From Treponema sp. (GTDB lineage: Bacteria > Spirochaetota > Spirochaetia > Treponematales > Breznakiellaceae): a stretch of DNA of 5,656 nt. The translations under genes and the position numbers were made by a program. The notes beneath the pieces are model-generated. The model had not been told where the DNA came from, did not search any database, and was given only the letters and a program-made list of their open reading frames with translations. This document shows, in pieces, positions 1 to 5,464 of the stretch. Each line of letters begins with the position of its first letter. The stretch's first letter is position 1. The stretch spans positions 1 to 5,656 of the forward strand of contig JAITHQ010000103.1 of the NCBI GenBank assembly GCA_031279925.1, given 5' to 3'.

Positions 1-65
1 CTAACCCCAAAGTTTTTAAAGTATGTTTCGGCTAATTCAGGGGTAATCGTTTTTGCCGCTTGTCC
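1..65 (-). pseudogene. Out-of-frame continuation of the lipoprotein gene
   Basis: Beyond the G-tract, one frame only remains open from 65 to the window edge. It reads Gly-Gln-Ala-Ala-Lys-Thr and then ITPELAETYFKNFGV. The frame continuous with the start codon stops at 37-39 and the third frame stops at 32-34. The open reading looks like ordinary protein and joins a preceding Gly run naturally. A tract of 15 or 18 G instead of 16 would fuse it to the lipoprotein start. Whether the 16 is biological or a homopolymer sequencing error cannot be told from this sequence. The remainder of the gene lies outside the window. Confidence 0.55.
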
Positions 66-243
66 CCCCCCCCCCCCCCATATTAATCTGGAGGTTCACC
101 AGGCGGCGACCGTCGGGGGTATACTGCTGCGCGGCAAAATCTTCGTCTATCTCCAGCGGCGGGTTAAGGCAGGCGCTTACTGCCAGTAAAGCGCAAAGGG
201 CGCTTATATCGAACATTGTACGAAACAGCTTGCTATTACGCAT
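37..243 (-). CDS. Lipoprotein, 5' part; frame broken at a poly-G tract
   Basis: As read, this is a 68-residue product that begins with a lipoprotein signal peptide: basic N-terminus (Arg2, Lys5, Arg8), hydrophobic core at about residues 11-22, and a spirochaete-type lipobox ending AVSAC with Cys25 as the lipidation site. The mature part runs through an acidic stretch to VNLQIN, then Met and five Gly encoded by the G-tract, and stops after eight more residues (TSGKNDYP). A different frame past the tract stays open to the window edge, so the true gene is probably longer and this 37-39 stop is a product of the tract length. The start at 243 is well supported: AAGGAAG at 252-258 lies 8 nt upstream and a promoter lies at 312-340. 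An exported, surface-attached role is inferred from the signal; the function is unknown. Confidence 0.7.
   Translation of the reverse strand: MRNSKLFRTMFDISALCALLAVSACLNPPLEIDEDFAAQQYTPDGRRLVNLQINMGGGGGTSGKNDYP
64..79. repeat. Homopolymer run of 16 C (16 G on the coding strand)
   Basis: This is an uninterrupted run of 16 C on the plus strand, encoding the Gly run of the lipoprotein on the minus strand. Runs of this length slip readily during replication. Poly-G tracts in or before surface-protein genes are an established phase-variation device in Treponema pallidum and other bacteria. Here the tract is inside the coding region near the 5' end, so single-base changes would switch translation on or off. 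Confidence 0.95.
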
Positions 244-251
244 AAAATGTG

Positions 252-258
252 CTTCCTT
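252..258 (-). promoter_or_regulatory. Ribosome binding site of the lipoprotein gene
   Basis: AAGGAAG on the minus strand ends 8 nt before the ATG at 243. It fixes the start of the lipoprotein. It is the clearest Shine-Dalgarno sequence in the window; the other genes here have weak ones or none. Confidence 0.7.
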
Positions 259-274
259 ATGAACTATTTTGACC

Positions 275-300
275 CAATTTCGCCGTTTTCAACGAAATTG
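275..300. promoter_or_regulatory. Inverted repeat in the lipoprotein leader
   Basis: CAATTTCG (275-282) and CGAAATTG (293-300) form a perfect 8-bp inverted repeat with a 10-nt centre. It lies between the predicted transcription start (near 305) and the ribosome binding site. No T-run follows on either strand, so a terminator is unlikely. It may be an operator or a 5'-UTR hairpin; no regulator can be named. Confidence 0.45.
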
Positions 301-311
301 CCAACATTAAT

Positions 312-340
312 AATATAACACAAATAGGTAAAAAAAACAA
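312..340 (-). promoter_or_regulatory. Sigma-70-type promoter for the lipoprotein gene
   Basis: On the minus strand TTGTTT (340-335) and TATATT (317-312) are separated by exactly 17 nt in an AT-rich stretch. Predicted transcription would start near 305 and give a leader of about 60 nt. The position between hemW and the lipoprotein gene suggests the lipoprotein is transcribed on its own. Confidence 0.55.
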
Positions 341-359
341 CTGAGAATTGGATGTTTGT

Positions 360-410
360 GGGGAATAGGGAGTAGGGAATGGCTTCCTCTTTCCTCACTC
401 CCCCTTCCCC
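360..410 (-). terminator. Hairpin spanning the hemW stop, possible terminator
   Basis: The segments 360-373 and 397-410 can pair over 14 positions with one mismatch and one G-T wobble. The hairpin starts in the last codons of hemW and ends 35 bp past its stop. No T-run follows directly, though a T8 stretch occurs on the minus strand at 337-330. The left arm is part of three near-identical heptamers, GGGAATA, GGGAGTA and GGGAATG (361-381). A terminator role is inferred only from position. Confidence 0.3.
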
Positions 411-1603
411 ATTTCCCCAAAGGACTCACAAAGAAATGCGTCCAAAAAAAGCATACCTTCGCAAGAAAGGGCAAGCCCTTCTCCTCCGCCGGCAAAAAAA
501 CCCCGCCGCCGCCACCGATCAATGGTATTGGGAATAATAACGGCAATATCCCGGTCAAAACGGCGCATAAACAGGGCCCTGTCAGGACCGCCGCGCAGAC
601 GGAATCCCATCAATATGCTTTCACGCATCAGGGTGTCCCGGTCAAGCTCCTCAAGCGCTGCCCGGCGGATTTTGGGCCGGGGCGCGGCGTGCCATGCGCC
701 TATGCCGGATGGGTAGGTAAAGCGCCTGCCGGTCCCGCTTGCCTCGTCAATAATGGTCCCCGATGCGGCTGGACCGGCGCCCAGCCAGTTTTCCATACGC
801 CAGTACCGGAGGTTATGGAGACATTCCCCGCCCGGCTGCGCAAAGTTGGAAACCTCATATTGCCTGTACCCGGCGTTTTCAAGCGCCGCCTTCCCGGCAA
901 GCCAGACGGCGTCGGCTTCATCCTGATCGGGCAAACACAAGGCGGCCTTGCCGTGCAGCGCAACGCGCCGGGCAAGCGGCGTAAACGGTTCTATGGTAAG
1001 GCTGTACAGCGAAACATGGACCGGCTTAAAGGCAATAAGCCGCGCAATGTCCTTTAGTAAAACGGCTTCGGTTTGCAGGGGAAGGCCGGCGATAAGGTCC
1101 GCGGAAAACGCGCCGGGGTAATAGCGCGAAACCAGGCCAAGCTGCTTGTCAAGCGGGACTGCCGCGCCGGTACGATGCACGGCCCGGCGGGACGGTTTAT
1201 GGAAACTCTGCAGGCCCAGGCTGATGCGGCTTACGCCCCCATTGCGGCAGGCCAACAGGAAATCCTCGTCTATCGATTCAGGGTTAACCTCTACGGTAAA
1301 TTCACCGGGCGGCCCCCTGCCTTCCAGCATCGCCCCCAGGCGGGAAAGCAAACGTTCCATACGGGCCGCTCCCAGCACCGAAGGCGTCCCGCCGCCCATG
1401 TACACGGTGGGAACGTGTTCAACACCAAAAAACTGAAACTGATCTTCAATGTCGGCAAGCAGGGAATCGATAAAAACATCCATGCGCCCGCCTGGAGCCT
1501 GATCCCCGGCGTTTTTGGCTGACCGGACAGGAACCGAATAAAAGTCACAGTAATCGCAGGCCCCCGCGCAGAACGGGATATGAATATAGAGGGAACTCTC
1601 CAT
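395..1603 (-). CDS. hemW: Radical SAM heme chaperone HemW
   Basis: The 402-residue protein is a radical SAM enzyme of the HemW/HemN group, full length for the family. The cluster motif is C12-x3-C16-x2-C19 followed by Asp-Phe. The extra Cys that true coproporphyrinogen III dehydrogenase HemN has after this motif is absent, which points to HemW. Further family motifs are GGGTPS (70-75, SAM contact), VEVNPES (104-110), SRISLGLQSF (125-134), DLIAGLP (169-175), YEVSNFAQPG (249-258), HNLRYW (263-268) and a HemN C-terminal domain from about 310. HemW binds heme and passes it to respiratory proteins; older annotations call it an oxygen-independent coproporphyrinogen oxidase. The start MESSLYIHIPFC fits the family, but no Shine-Dalgarno sequence or clear promoter precedes it: repeat DNA begins within a few bases upstream. 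Function by family is secure; its heme partner here is unknown. Confidence 0.92.
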   Translation of the reverse strand: MESSLYIHIPFCAGACDYCDFYSVPVRSAKNAGDQAPGGRMDVFIDSLLADIEDQFQFFGVEHVPTVYMGGGTPSVLGAARMERLLSRLGAMLEGRGPPGEFTVEVNPESIDEDFLLACRNGGVSRISLGLQSFHKPSRRAVHRTGAAVPLDKQLGLVSRYYPGAFSADLIAGLPLQTEAVLLKDIARLIAFKPVHVSLYSLTIEPFTPLARRVALHGKAALCLPDQDEADAVWLAGKAALENAGYRQYEVSNFAQPGGECLHNLRYWRMENWLGAGPAASGTIIDEASGTGRRFTYPSGIGAWHAAPRPKIRRAALEELDRDTLMRESILMGFRLRGGPDRALFMRRFDRDIAVIIPNTIDRWRRRGFFAGGGEGLALSCEGMLFLDAFLCESFGEMGKGE

Positions 1604-1605
1604 AG

Positions 1606-1615
1606 TTAATCAGCG
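1606..1615. repeat. Remnant of a family B repeat end
   Basis: TTAATCAGCG here equals the inner ten bases of the family B terminal repeat at 1891-1900. The following bases (TTGCACTAA before GCCTG) align with the junction at 1901-1911 (CTTCCTTAGA before GCCTG). This suggests that a family B end also stood on this side of family A copy 1, so that the A and B elements alternated. It sits 2 bp upstream of the hemW start codon. Confidence 0.5.
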
Positions 1616-1626
1616 TTGCACTAAAA

Positions 1627-1751
1627 GCCTGTTCAAATTGTGGATTTCTGCGGTCAAGAGACCGTAGAAATCCCGGTTTTCGGGCTCTTTTTGAGCCTGC
1701 AAGGTAGAATCCCGGCGTTTGCAACGCCAAAATTCCAGATTTTGAACAGGC
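1627..1751. repeat. Family A structured repeat, copy 1 (125 bp)
   Basis: The unit is bounded by perfect 11-bp inverted ends, GCCTGTTCAAA and TTTGAACAGGC. Inside are consecutive hairpins: a 14-pair stem (1642-1655 with 1660-1673, 4-nt loop), GGCTC/GAGCC around TTTTT (1683-1697), and GGCGTT/AACGCC around TGC (1714-1728). It is 118/125 identical to copy 2 and lies in the same orientation. No coding frame in it looks real. It resembles a short non-autonomous mobile element or a BIME-like unit; the family is not recognised. Confidence 0.85.
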
Positions 1752-1756
1752 ATTAG

Positions 1757-1905
1757 GGAAGCGCTGATTAAATCAGGTCTTTTAAACACAGTCCACGGAT
1801 TACACGGATTAACGCGGATTTTCGGTGCCAAAACCCTTCTAATCCGTGAAAATCCGTGGATTTTTCCTCTCTCAATTTTCATTTCTTCATTTAATCAGCG
1901 CTTCC
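1757..1905. repeat. Family B repeat, complete copy (149 bp)
   Basis: The unit has perfect 17-bp terminal inverted repeats: GGAAGCGCTGATTAAAT (1757-1773) and its complement (1889-1905). It is flanked on both sides by TTAG (1753-1756 and 1906-1909), consistent with a 4-bp target duplication. The interior is built from reiterated ACGGATT/AATCCGT units; TCCACGGATT (1792-1801) pairs perfectly with AATCCGTGGA (1851-1860), and CACGGATT (1803-1810) with AATCCGTG (1841-1848). No transposase is encoded, so it would be a MITE-like, non-autonomous element. A second, truncated copy lies at 5454-5562 in inverted orientation. Confidence 0.85.
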
Positions 1906-1910
1906 TTAGA

Positions 1911-2035
1911 GCCTGTTCAAATTGTGGTTTTTTGCGGTCAATAGACCGCAAAAATCCCGATTTTCGGGCTCTTTTTGAGCCTGCAAGGTAGAATCCCGGC
2001 GTTTGCAACGCCAAAATTCCAGGTTTTGAACAGGC
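1911..2035. repeat. Family A structured repeat, copy 2 (125 bp)
   Basis: This copy has the same length, ends and hairpin layout as copy 1, with seven substitutions. In the first hairpin a C-G pair of copy 1 is replaced by a T-A pair and a G-T wobble by G-C; in the CCCG-hairpin a G-T wobble becomes A-T. One outer pair is lost. It ends one base before the stop codon of the downstream signal peptidase gene (2037-2039). Transcripts of that gene would run straight into it, so it may act as a 3' hairpin for that mRNA; this is inference. Confidence 0.85.
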
Positions 2036-2036
2036 A

Positions 2037-2765
2037 TTAGGGCCGCCCAATCCGGGTAAGAGGCCAAAAGCGAAGCACGGCCCTGCCAATAACCATGTCC
2101 GACAAAACCGGCCCCCAGGTACGGGAATCGCCGGTGTTACCGCGGTCATCGGAAACAACAAAACACTCATCAGGCCCAAGAACTATCTGGTCCATGTTTC
2201 CCGAAAAGGGAAGCGACTCATCCCACAGGGCGGGCACATTGGGAATATTCGGATAATAGGGCCTTTCGGAAAGTTCAAATTCGGTAAGAGTGTAGGAACT
2301 GCCCGCAGGCCGCACCCGCAGAACAAAATTGGTCATGCTGATTTCATCACCGGGAAGGGCAATAAGCCGTTTGACATACAAATGCCTTTCATTCCCAAAA
2401 AGGTTTACCTGCTGGGCAGTAAAGAACCGGACAATCCCGTCCAGAACCGCCGCCGGCCAGTTCCGTTTTCCCCCCAGACTGGTATCAATCAGTACGATAG
2501 CGCCCCGTTTAAAAGGAAAGGGCCTGTCCGACTGCTTGATTTCCGCAAAAAAAGAAGGCAGGGCGGAAGAAATAACAAATAAGCGATCCCCGGCGCGAAG
2601 GCCCGGCTGCATGGCTTCGTTTTGCAGCACCCATATAGAACAGAAAAAAGTGGTAATGGAATTATACAAACAATACACGGCAAGCAGTACCAGTACGATT
2701 CGCAGGAGCCGGTGCCGTTCCTTTTTTTGCGCCGCATAGGAATATTTCAGGGATTTATCAAACAT
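2037..2765 (-). CDS. Signal peptidase I homologue lacking the catalytic serine
   Basis: The 242-residue S26-family protein has one N-terminal membrane segment (about residues 21-43) after a basic cytoplasmic start. It keeps most family blocks: QPGLRAGDRLFV (53-64), YVKRLIALPGDE (130-141) with the general-base Lys132, and the C-terminal box SDDRGNTGDSRTWGPV (205-220). The nucleophile position is changed: where family members read Ser-Met-x-Pro, this one reads Asn-Glu-Ala51-Met52-Gln-Pro. The Ala codon is GCC, one base from TCC Ser. Cleavage by the normal Ser/Lys dyad should therefore be impossible. It follows the intact lepB by 21 bp, so an accessory or regulatory role beside that enzyme is plausible. 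Staphylococcus aureus SpsA, an inactive homologue next to SpsB, is a known parallel. The ribosome binding site is unclear: only a G7 run (2775-2769) precedes the ATG. Confidence 0.85.
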   Translation of the reverse strand: MFDKSLKYSYAAQKKERHRLLRIVLVLLAVYCLYNSITTFFCSIWVLQNEAMQPGLRAGDRLFVISSALPSFFAEIKQSDRPFPFKRGAIVLIDTSLGGKRNWPAAVLDGIVRFFTAQQVNLFGNERHLYVKRLIALPGDEISMTNFVLRVRPAGSSYTLTEFELSERPYYPNIPNVPALWDESLPFSGNMDQIVLGPDECFVVSDDRGNTGDSRTWGPVLSDMVIGRAVLRFWPLTRIGRP

Positions 2766-2786
2766 AAGCCCCCCCGCAGATGAGGT

Positions 2787-3791
2787 TCATAAAATTGGCC
2801 TCATTCGCCGAAGCGGCCAGTAAATGACAGCGCCTTTGCCCAGCACTTTCGAAACGCGCACCGGCCCAAAGTAACGCCCGTCCCGGGAATTGTCGCGGTT
2901 ATCACCCAGGGGGAAAATGCGGCCTTCCGGTACATACCAGCCCAGGCGGTGGCGGGCCAGCAGCATGGAGTAGCGGCGGTCCTGGGGCATAGCCCCCCGC
3001 AAGGTTTCCAGCCTGGCCCGGTCATAGGCAAGGTAATCGGGAAAACGGATGCTTTTTGCCCCTTCCGCGGTCCGCGAAAGCCGTTCCGGCGCGGGCAGTC
3101 CAAGATCGGCCCATGCCGCCGACTGGCCCTCCGCTTCCAGCGCCGGGTACTGCCCCTGCTCCATGATTCGGCTGATGGTATGATTCCAGCCCCGGGCCGC
3201 CGCATAATCCCGTTCACGGGTCCACTGCTCATCGCCTGCAAAACGGACCTTCATCTCGCCCTTCTCTATGGTAAAATGATCCCCCTCCATACCTACGGCC
3301 CGCTTGATCAAAAAATGCGCCCGCGGCTGCCCCGCCTCGTCCCGGTCAATATCCACCAAAGAAATAGTGAGCATATAGATGATCCGCTGGGCAATATCAA
3401 ACACCGGCCCGCGGGAAATATACGAAGGATTTTCAAAAATGATAATATCGTTCCGTTTTGGCTTTATCAGGCTGGGGAGCTTGCCTACGCCGGGGAGCAG
3501 TTCCGGGCCGTAAATAATTTTGTTTACAAAAATATGATCGCCAATGTTCAAGGTGTCGATCATGGAGCCAGAAGGAATCTGATACGCCTGCATCAGGTAT
3601 TGGTTGGCCAGCAATACCATGCCCGCAGCCCAGATAAACGCCTCGATCCAGTCCACTACCGGGTTTTTTGCCCGCTGTCTTTCTTTTTTTATTCGCCGGA
3701 TACGGTTTCGCCTGGTCAAAAACATCTCGGTAATGCTTTGAAGGCGATCAAAAAAATCATTCTGTTTGTTATATTTGTTATAGTGGAACAT
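2787..3791 (-). CDS. lepB: Signal peptidase I
   Basis: This is a type I (S26) signal peptidase, which cleaves signal peptides from exported proteins at the outer face of the inner membrane. With the chosen start it has 334 residues. After a basic N-terminal tail there is one membrane segment (about 47-70), then IPSGSM with the nucleophile Ser76, IGDHIFVNK (83-91), IKRAVGMEGD with the general-base Lys163, and GDNRDNSRDGRYFGPV (296-311). About 90 residues between the Lys block and the last box are extra compared with short LepB proteins, forming an enlarged periplasmic region. The start is uncertain. The frame is open back to 3899, but that would overlap the divergent gene and its promoter; ATGs at 3809, 3791 and 3725 all lack a clear Shine-Dalgarno sequence. 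The 3791 start is chosen because the sequence from there still looks coding and a candidate promoter lies just upstream. It is probably cotranscribed with the inactive homologue 21 bp downstream. Confidence 0.9.
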   Translation of the reverse strand: MFHYNKYNKQNDFFDRLQSITEMFLTRRNRIRRIKKERQRAKNPVVDWIEAFIWAAGMVLLANQYLMQAYQIPSGSMIDTLNIGDHIFVNKIIYGPELLPGVGKLPSLIKPKRNDIIIFENPSYISRGPVFDIAQRIIYMLTISLVDIDRDEAGQPRAHFLIKRAVGMEGDHFTIEKGEMKVRFAGDEQWTRERDYAAARGWNHTISRIMEQGQYPALEAEGQSAAWADLGLPAPERLSRTAEGAKSIRFPDYLAYDRARLETLRGAMPQDRRYSMLLARHRLGWYVPEGRIFPLGDNRDNSRDGRYFGPVRVSKVLGKGAVIYWPLRRMRPIL

Positions 3792-3799
3792 TCTGAATA

Positions 3800-3828
3800 A
3801 AAGTACCATGAAGACCGTACATTGACAA
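3800..3828 (-). promoter_or_regulatory. Possible divergent promoter for lepB
   Basis: On the minus strand TTGTCA (3828-3823) and a weak TACTTT (3805-3800) are 17 nt apart. The -35 lies on the same bases as the plus-strand TTGACA. If used, transcription would begin almost at the ATG at 3791. The -10 is poor, so this is tentative. Confidence 0.3.
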
Positions 3829-3851
3829 GGGATGTTACGGAAACCTATAAT
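3822..3851 (+). promoter_or_regulatory. Consensus sigma-70 promoter of the PEGA/FGE gene
   Basis: TTGACA (3822-3827) and TATAAT (3846-3851) are both perfect consensus hexamers separated by 18 nt. The -10 ends only 5 nt before the ATG at 3857, so transcription should start at or within a base or two of the start codon. No Shine-Dalgarno sequence can fit. This predicts a leaderless mRNA. Confidence 0.8.
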
Positions 3852-3856
3852 GCGGC

Positions 3857-5464
3857 ATGTATAAAAAAAAGGCGGAAGCCGGGGACAAAATACCCGCAAA
3901 CCAAATACCGGCTGCAGAAGATCAGGCGCGCCTCCCGCCCCTTTTTGGACTAAGGCCGGGAGTCTATCTTGCCATTATGTATGGAATGGCCTTGCTGCTT
4001 ATCTTCTTTTTTGTTTTGATATACCCCGGCCTCCGGCGTCCCGGCTCTGTCGTCATTCTAAAGACCGAGCCTGCCGGGGCGGCCCTGCGTGTAGACGGGG
4101 TGTACATGGGAACCTCGCCGGAGCGTGTTTTTGTTTCCAAAGGCTCCCATACCCTGGAACTGACCCTGCCGGGATTCGGCGTTGAGCGCATTGAGTGTGA
4201 AATACCGGGGCGGCTTTTTGCCTCCGCCTTTTTTCCCCGCTCTTATCCGCTGGAAGCCGTCTTAAGCACTGCGGATCCTGCCGCTGTTTTTGCCCGGTCC
4301 GCCGCTGACTATGCGGCCTGGACTTTTGGCGGCGAGCCAACGGCTTCGTGGCAGATACCCTTAAGCCTCTCCGAAGGGGCCTACCGTATCGGCCCTGCGG
4401 GCGGGGCCAGTTCAACCGCTGAATTGATCAAAGCCGCGGCCCGCTTTGCCGTAACCCGTTCCGCCCTGCGGGACCTTATCAGGGCCAAGGTTCTTTCCGG
4501 TAACGGCGGCCTTTCCCCTTCGCCGCTGACCCTTGTCCGTTCAACAGCGGACATTGCCGGCTTTCTTGCCGAAAATCCAGGCGCCGCCGTCTGGCTTGCC
4601 GATGCCCTGCCGCCTGAGTCTGCGGCCCTGGTGGTGAATTCCCCCTGGTATCAGAAGCAGCTTGCCGCTTTTGCCGGACTTACCGCTTCCGAAACGCTGG
4701 CCCCGCCGCCAGATGCCTGGTCCCCGGAAACTTACCCGGCGGAAGCCGCGCCCCCGTTCCGGCAGATACGGGTGGGCGGGCTTTTGTTCGCCGGTATTGC
4801 CGGCGGTACGCTGGTACAGGGCGAACCCTTTCCGCACCGCGTCCCCCTTGACGCTTTTATGATCTGTACTACAGAAGTTCCTGCTCCGGCCTTTGCGGAT
4901 TTTCTTGACGCAAAGCCCCAATGGAAACCGGACAGACGGGAAGCGCTTATTGAACAGAAACTGGTCACCGGCGAGTATCTAAACAGCGACTGGAATGCAG
5001 GCGGACTGCTGGCGGGGAATATTGGCAGTATAAACGCCGTTTCCTGGTTTGCCGCAGAAGCCTTTTGCGAGTGGCTCAGCGGCAGGCTGCCCCCTTCGAT
5101 GAATGATTACGAAGTGCGGCTGCCAACCGAGGCTGAATGGGAATATGCCGCTAAATCGGTACAAAAATGGGGCGGAGCGCAGGACAGCATCGTTTCCATG
5201 CAGGGGGGGGCCTGGGAATGGTGCGCCAGCCCCTTTGCGCCGCTTCCACAATTTGCCGCCGCGCCACAGGCCATTGCGGCAATCGGTTCCCCGGAACGTT
5301 CGGTACGGGGCGGTTCCTGGCTAAACTCCACAGGTGTAGCCGGGCCGGAAACCAGGGCGTCGCTGCCCCCTGAAACCTGCTCCCCCTTTGTTTCATTTCG
5401 TCCGGTTATTGCCCTTAAAAAAACGGCGCTTGCCGGGCCAGGCGGGCCATTAAGGAAGCGCTGA
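3857..5464 (+). CDS. Membrane-anchored PEGA and FGE/SUMF1-like domain protein
   Basis: The 535-residue protein begins with a short hydrophilic tail, then one membrane segment (about 36-58) with no cleavage site, so the rest probably faces the periplasm. Residues 64-113 form a PEGA domain (VVILKTEPAGAALRVDGVYMGTSP), a small fold common in envelope proteins. Residues 140-300 are Ala/Pro-rich and unrecognised. From about 307 there is an FGE-sulfatase (SUMF1/EgtB/PvdO-like) domain: VSWFAAEAFCEWL (395-407), EVRLPTEAEWEYAA (419-432), GGAWEWC (450-456), RSVRGGSWLN (481-490) and SFRPV (513-517). Formylglycine-generating enzymes use two C-terminal cysteines; only Cys508 is seen in that area, so oxidase activity is doubtful and the domain may instead bind a ligand or partner. 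The next in-frame ATG, at residue 41, lies inside the membrane segment, and an in-frame TAA at 3848 excludes an upstream start. The last residues, Arg-Lys-Arg, and the stop codon come from a repeat insertion. Confidence 0.85.
   Translation: MYKKKAEAGDKIPANQIPAAEDQARLPPLFGLRPGVYLAIMYGMALLLIFFFVLIYPGLRRPGSVVILKTEPAGAALRVDGVYMGTSPERVFVSKGSHTLELTLPGFGVERIECEIPGRLFASAFFPRSYPLEAVLSTADPAAVFARSAADYAAWTFGGEPTASWQIPLSLSEGAYRIGPAGGASSTAELIKAAARFAVTRSALRDLIRAKVLSGNGGLSPSPLTLVRSTADIAGFLAENPGAAVWLADALPPESAALVVNSPWYQKQLAAFAGLTASETLAPPPDAWSPETYPAEAAPPFRQIRVGGLLFAGIAGGTLVQGEPFPHRVPLDAFMICTTEVPAPAFADFLDAKPQWKPDRREALIEQKLVTGEYLNSDWNAGGLLAGNIGSINAVSWFAAEAFCEWLSGRLPPSMNDYEVRLPTEAEWEYAAKSVQKWGGAQDSIVSMQGGAWEWCASPFAPLPQFAAAPQAIAAIGSPERSVRGGSWLNSTGVAGPETRASLPPETCSPFVSFRPVIALKKTALAGPGGPLRKR

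Noticed and set aside
356..1057. 233-codon plus-strand open frame
   Set aside because: It lies antisense to hemW, whose motifs are unmistakable; its translation is Arg/Pro/Gly-rich with no recognisable domain.
1627..1751. Riboswitch or structured leader RNA of hemW
   Set aside because: The same sequence occurs downstream of a different gene at 1911-2035 with transposon-like inverted ends, which fits a dispersed repeat better than a gene-specific sensor.
1627..2035. CRISPR array from direct repeats
   Set aside because: There are only two 125-bp repeats with internal hairpins, and the spacer is itself a dispersed element; no cas genes are present.
1610..2179. Two minus-strand open frames of about 90 codons through the repeats
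   Set aside because: They consist mostly of repeat sequence, with one extending out of frame into the signal peptidase gene. The same repeat is read in different frames in the two ORFs, which argues against selection for protein.
2949..3800. 283-codon plus-strand open frame
   Set aside because: It is antisense to lepB and shows no domain or signal; a shadow of GC-rich coding DNA.
3792..3899. N-terminal extension of lepB to the ATG at 3899
   Set aside because: It would overlap the divergent gene and its consensus promoter, and the extra residues are antisense to that gene's N-terminus.
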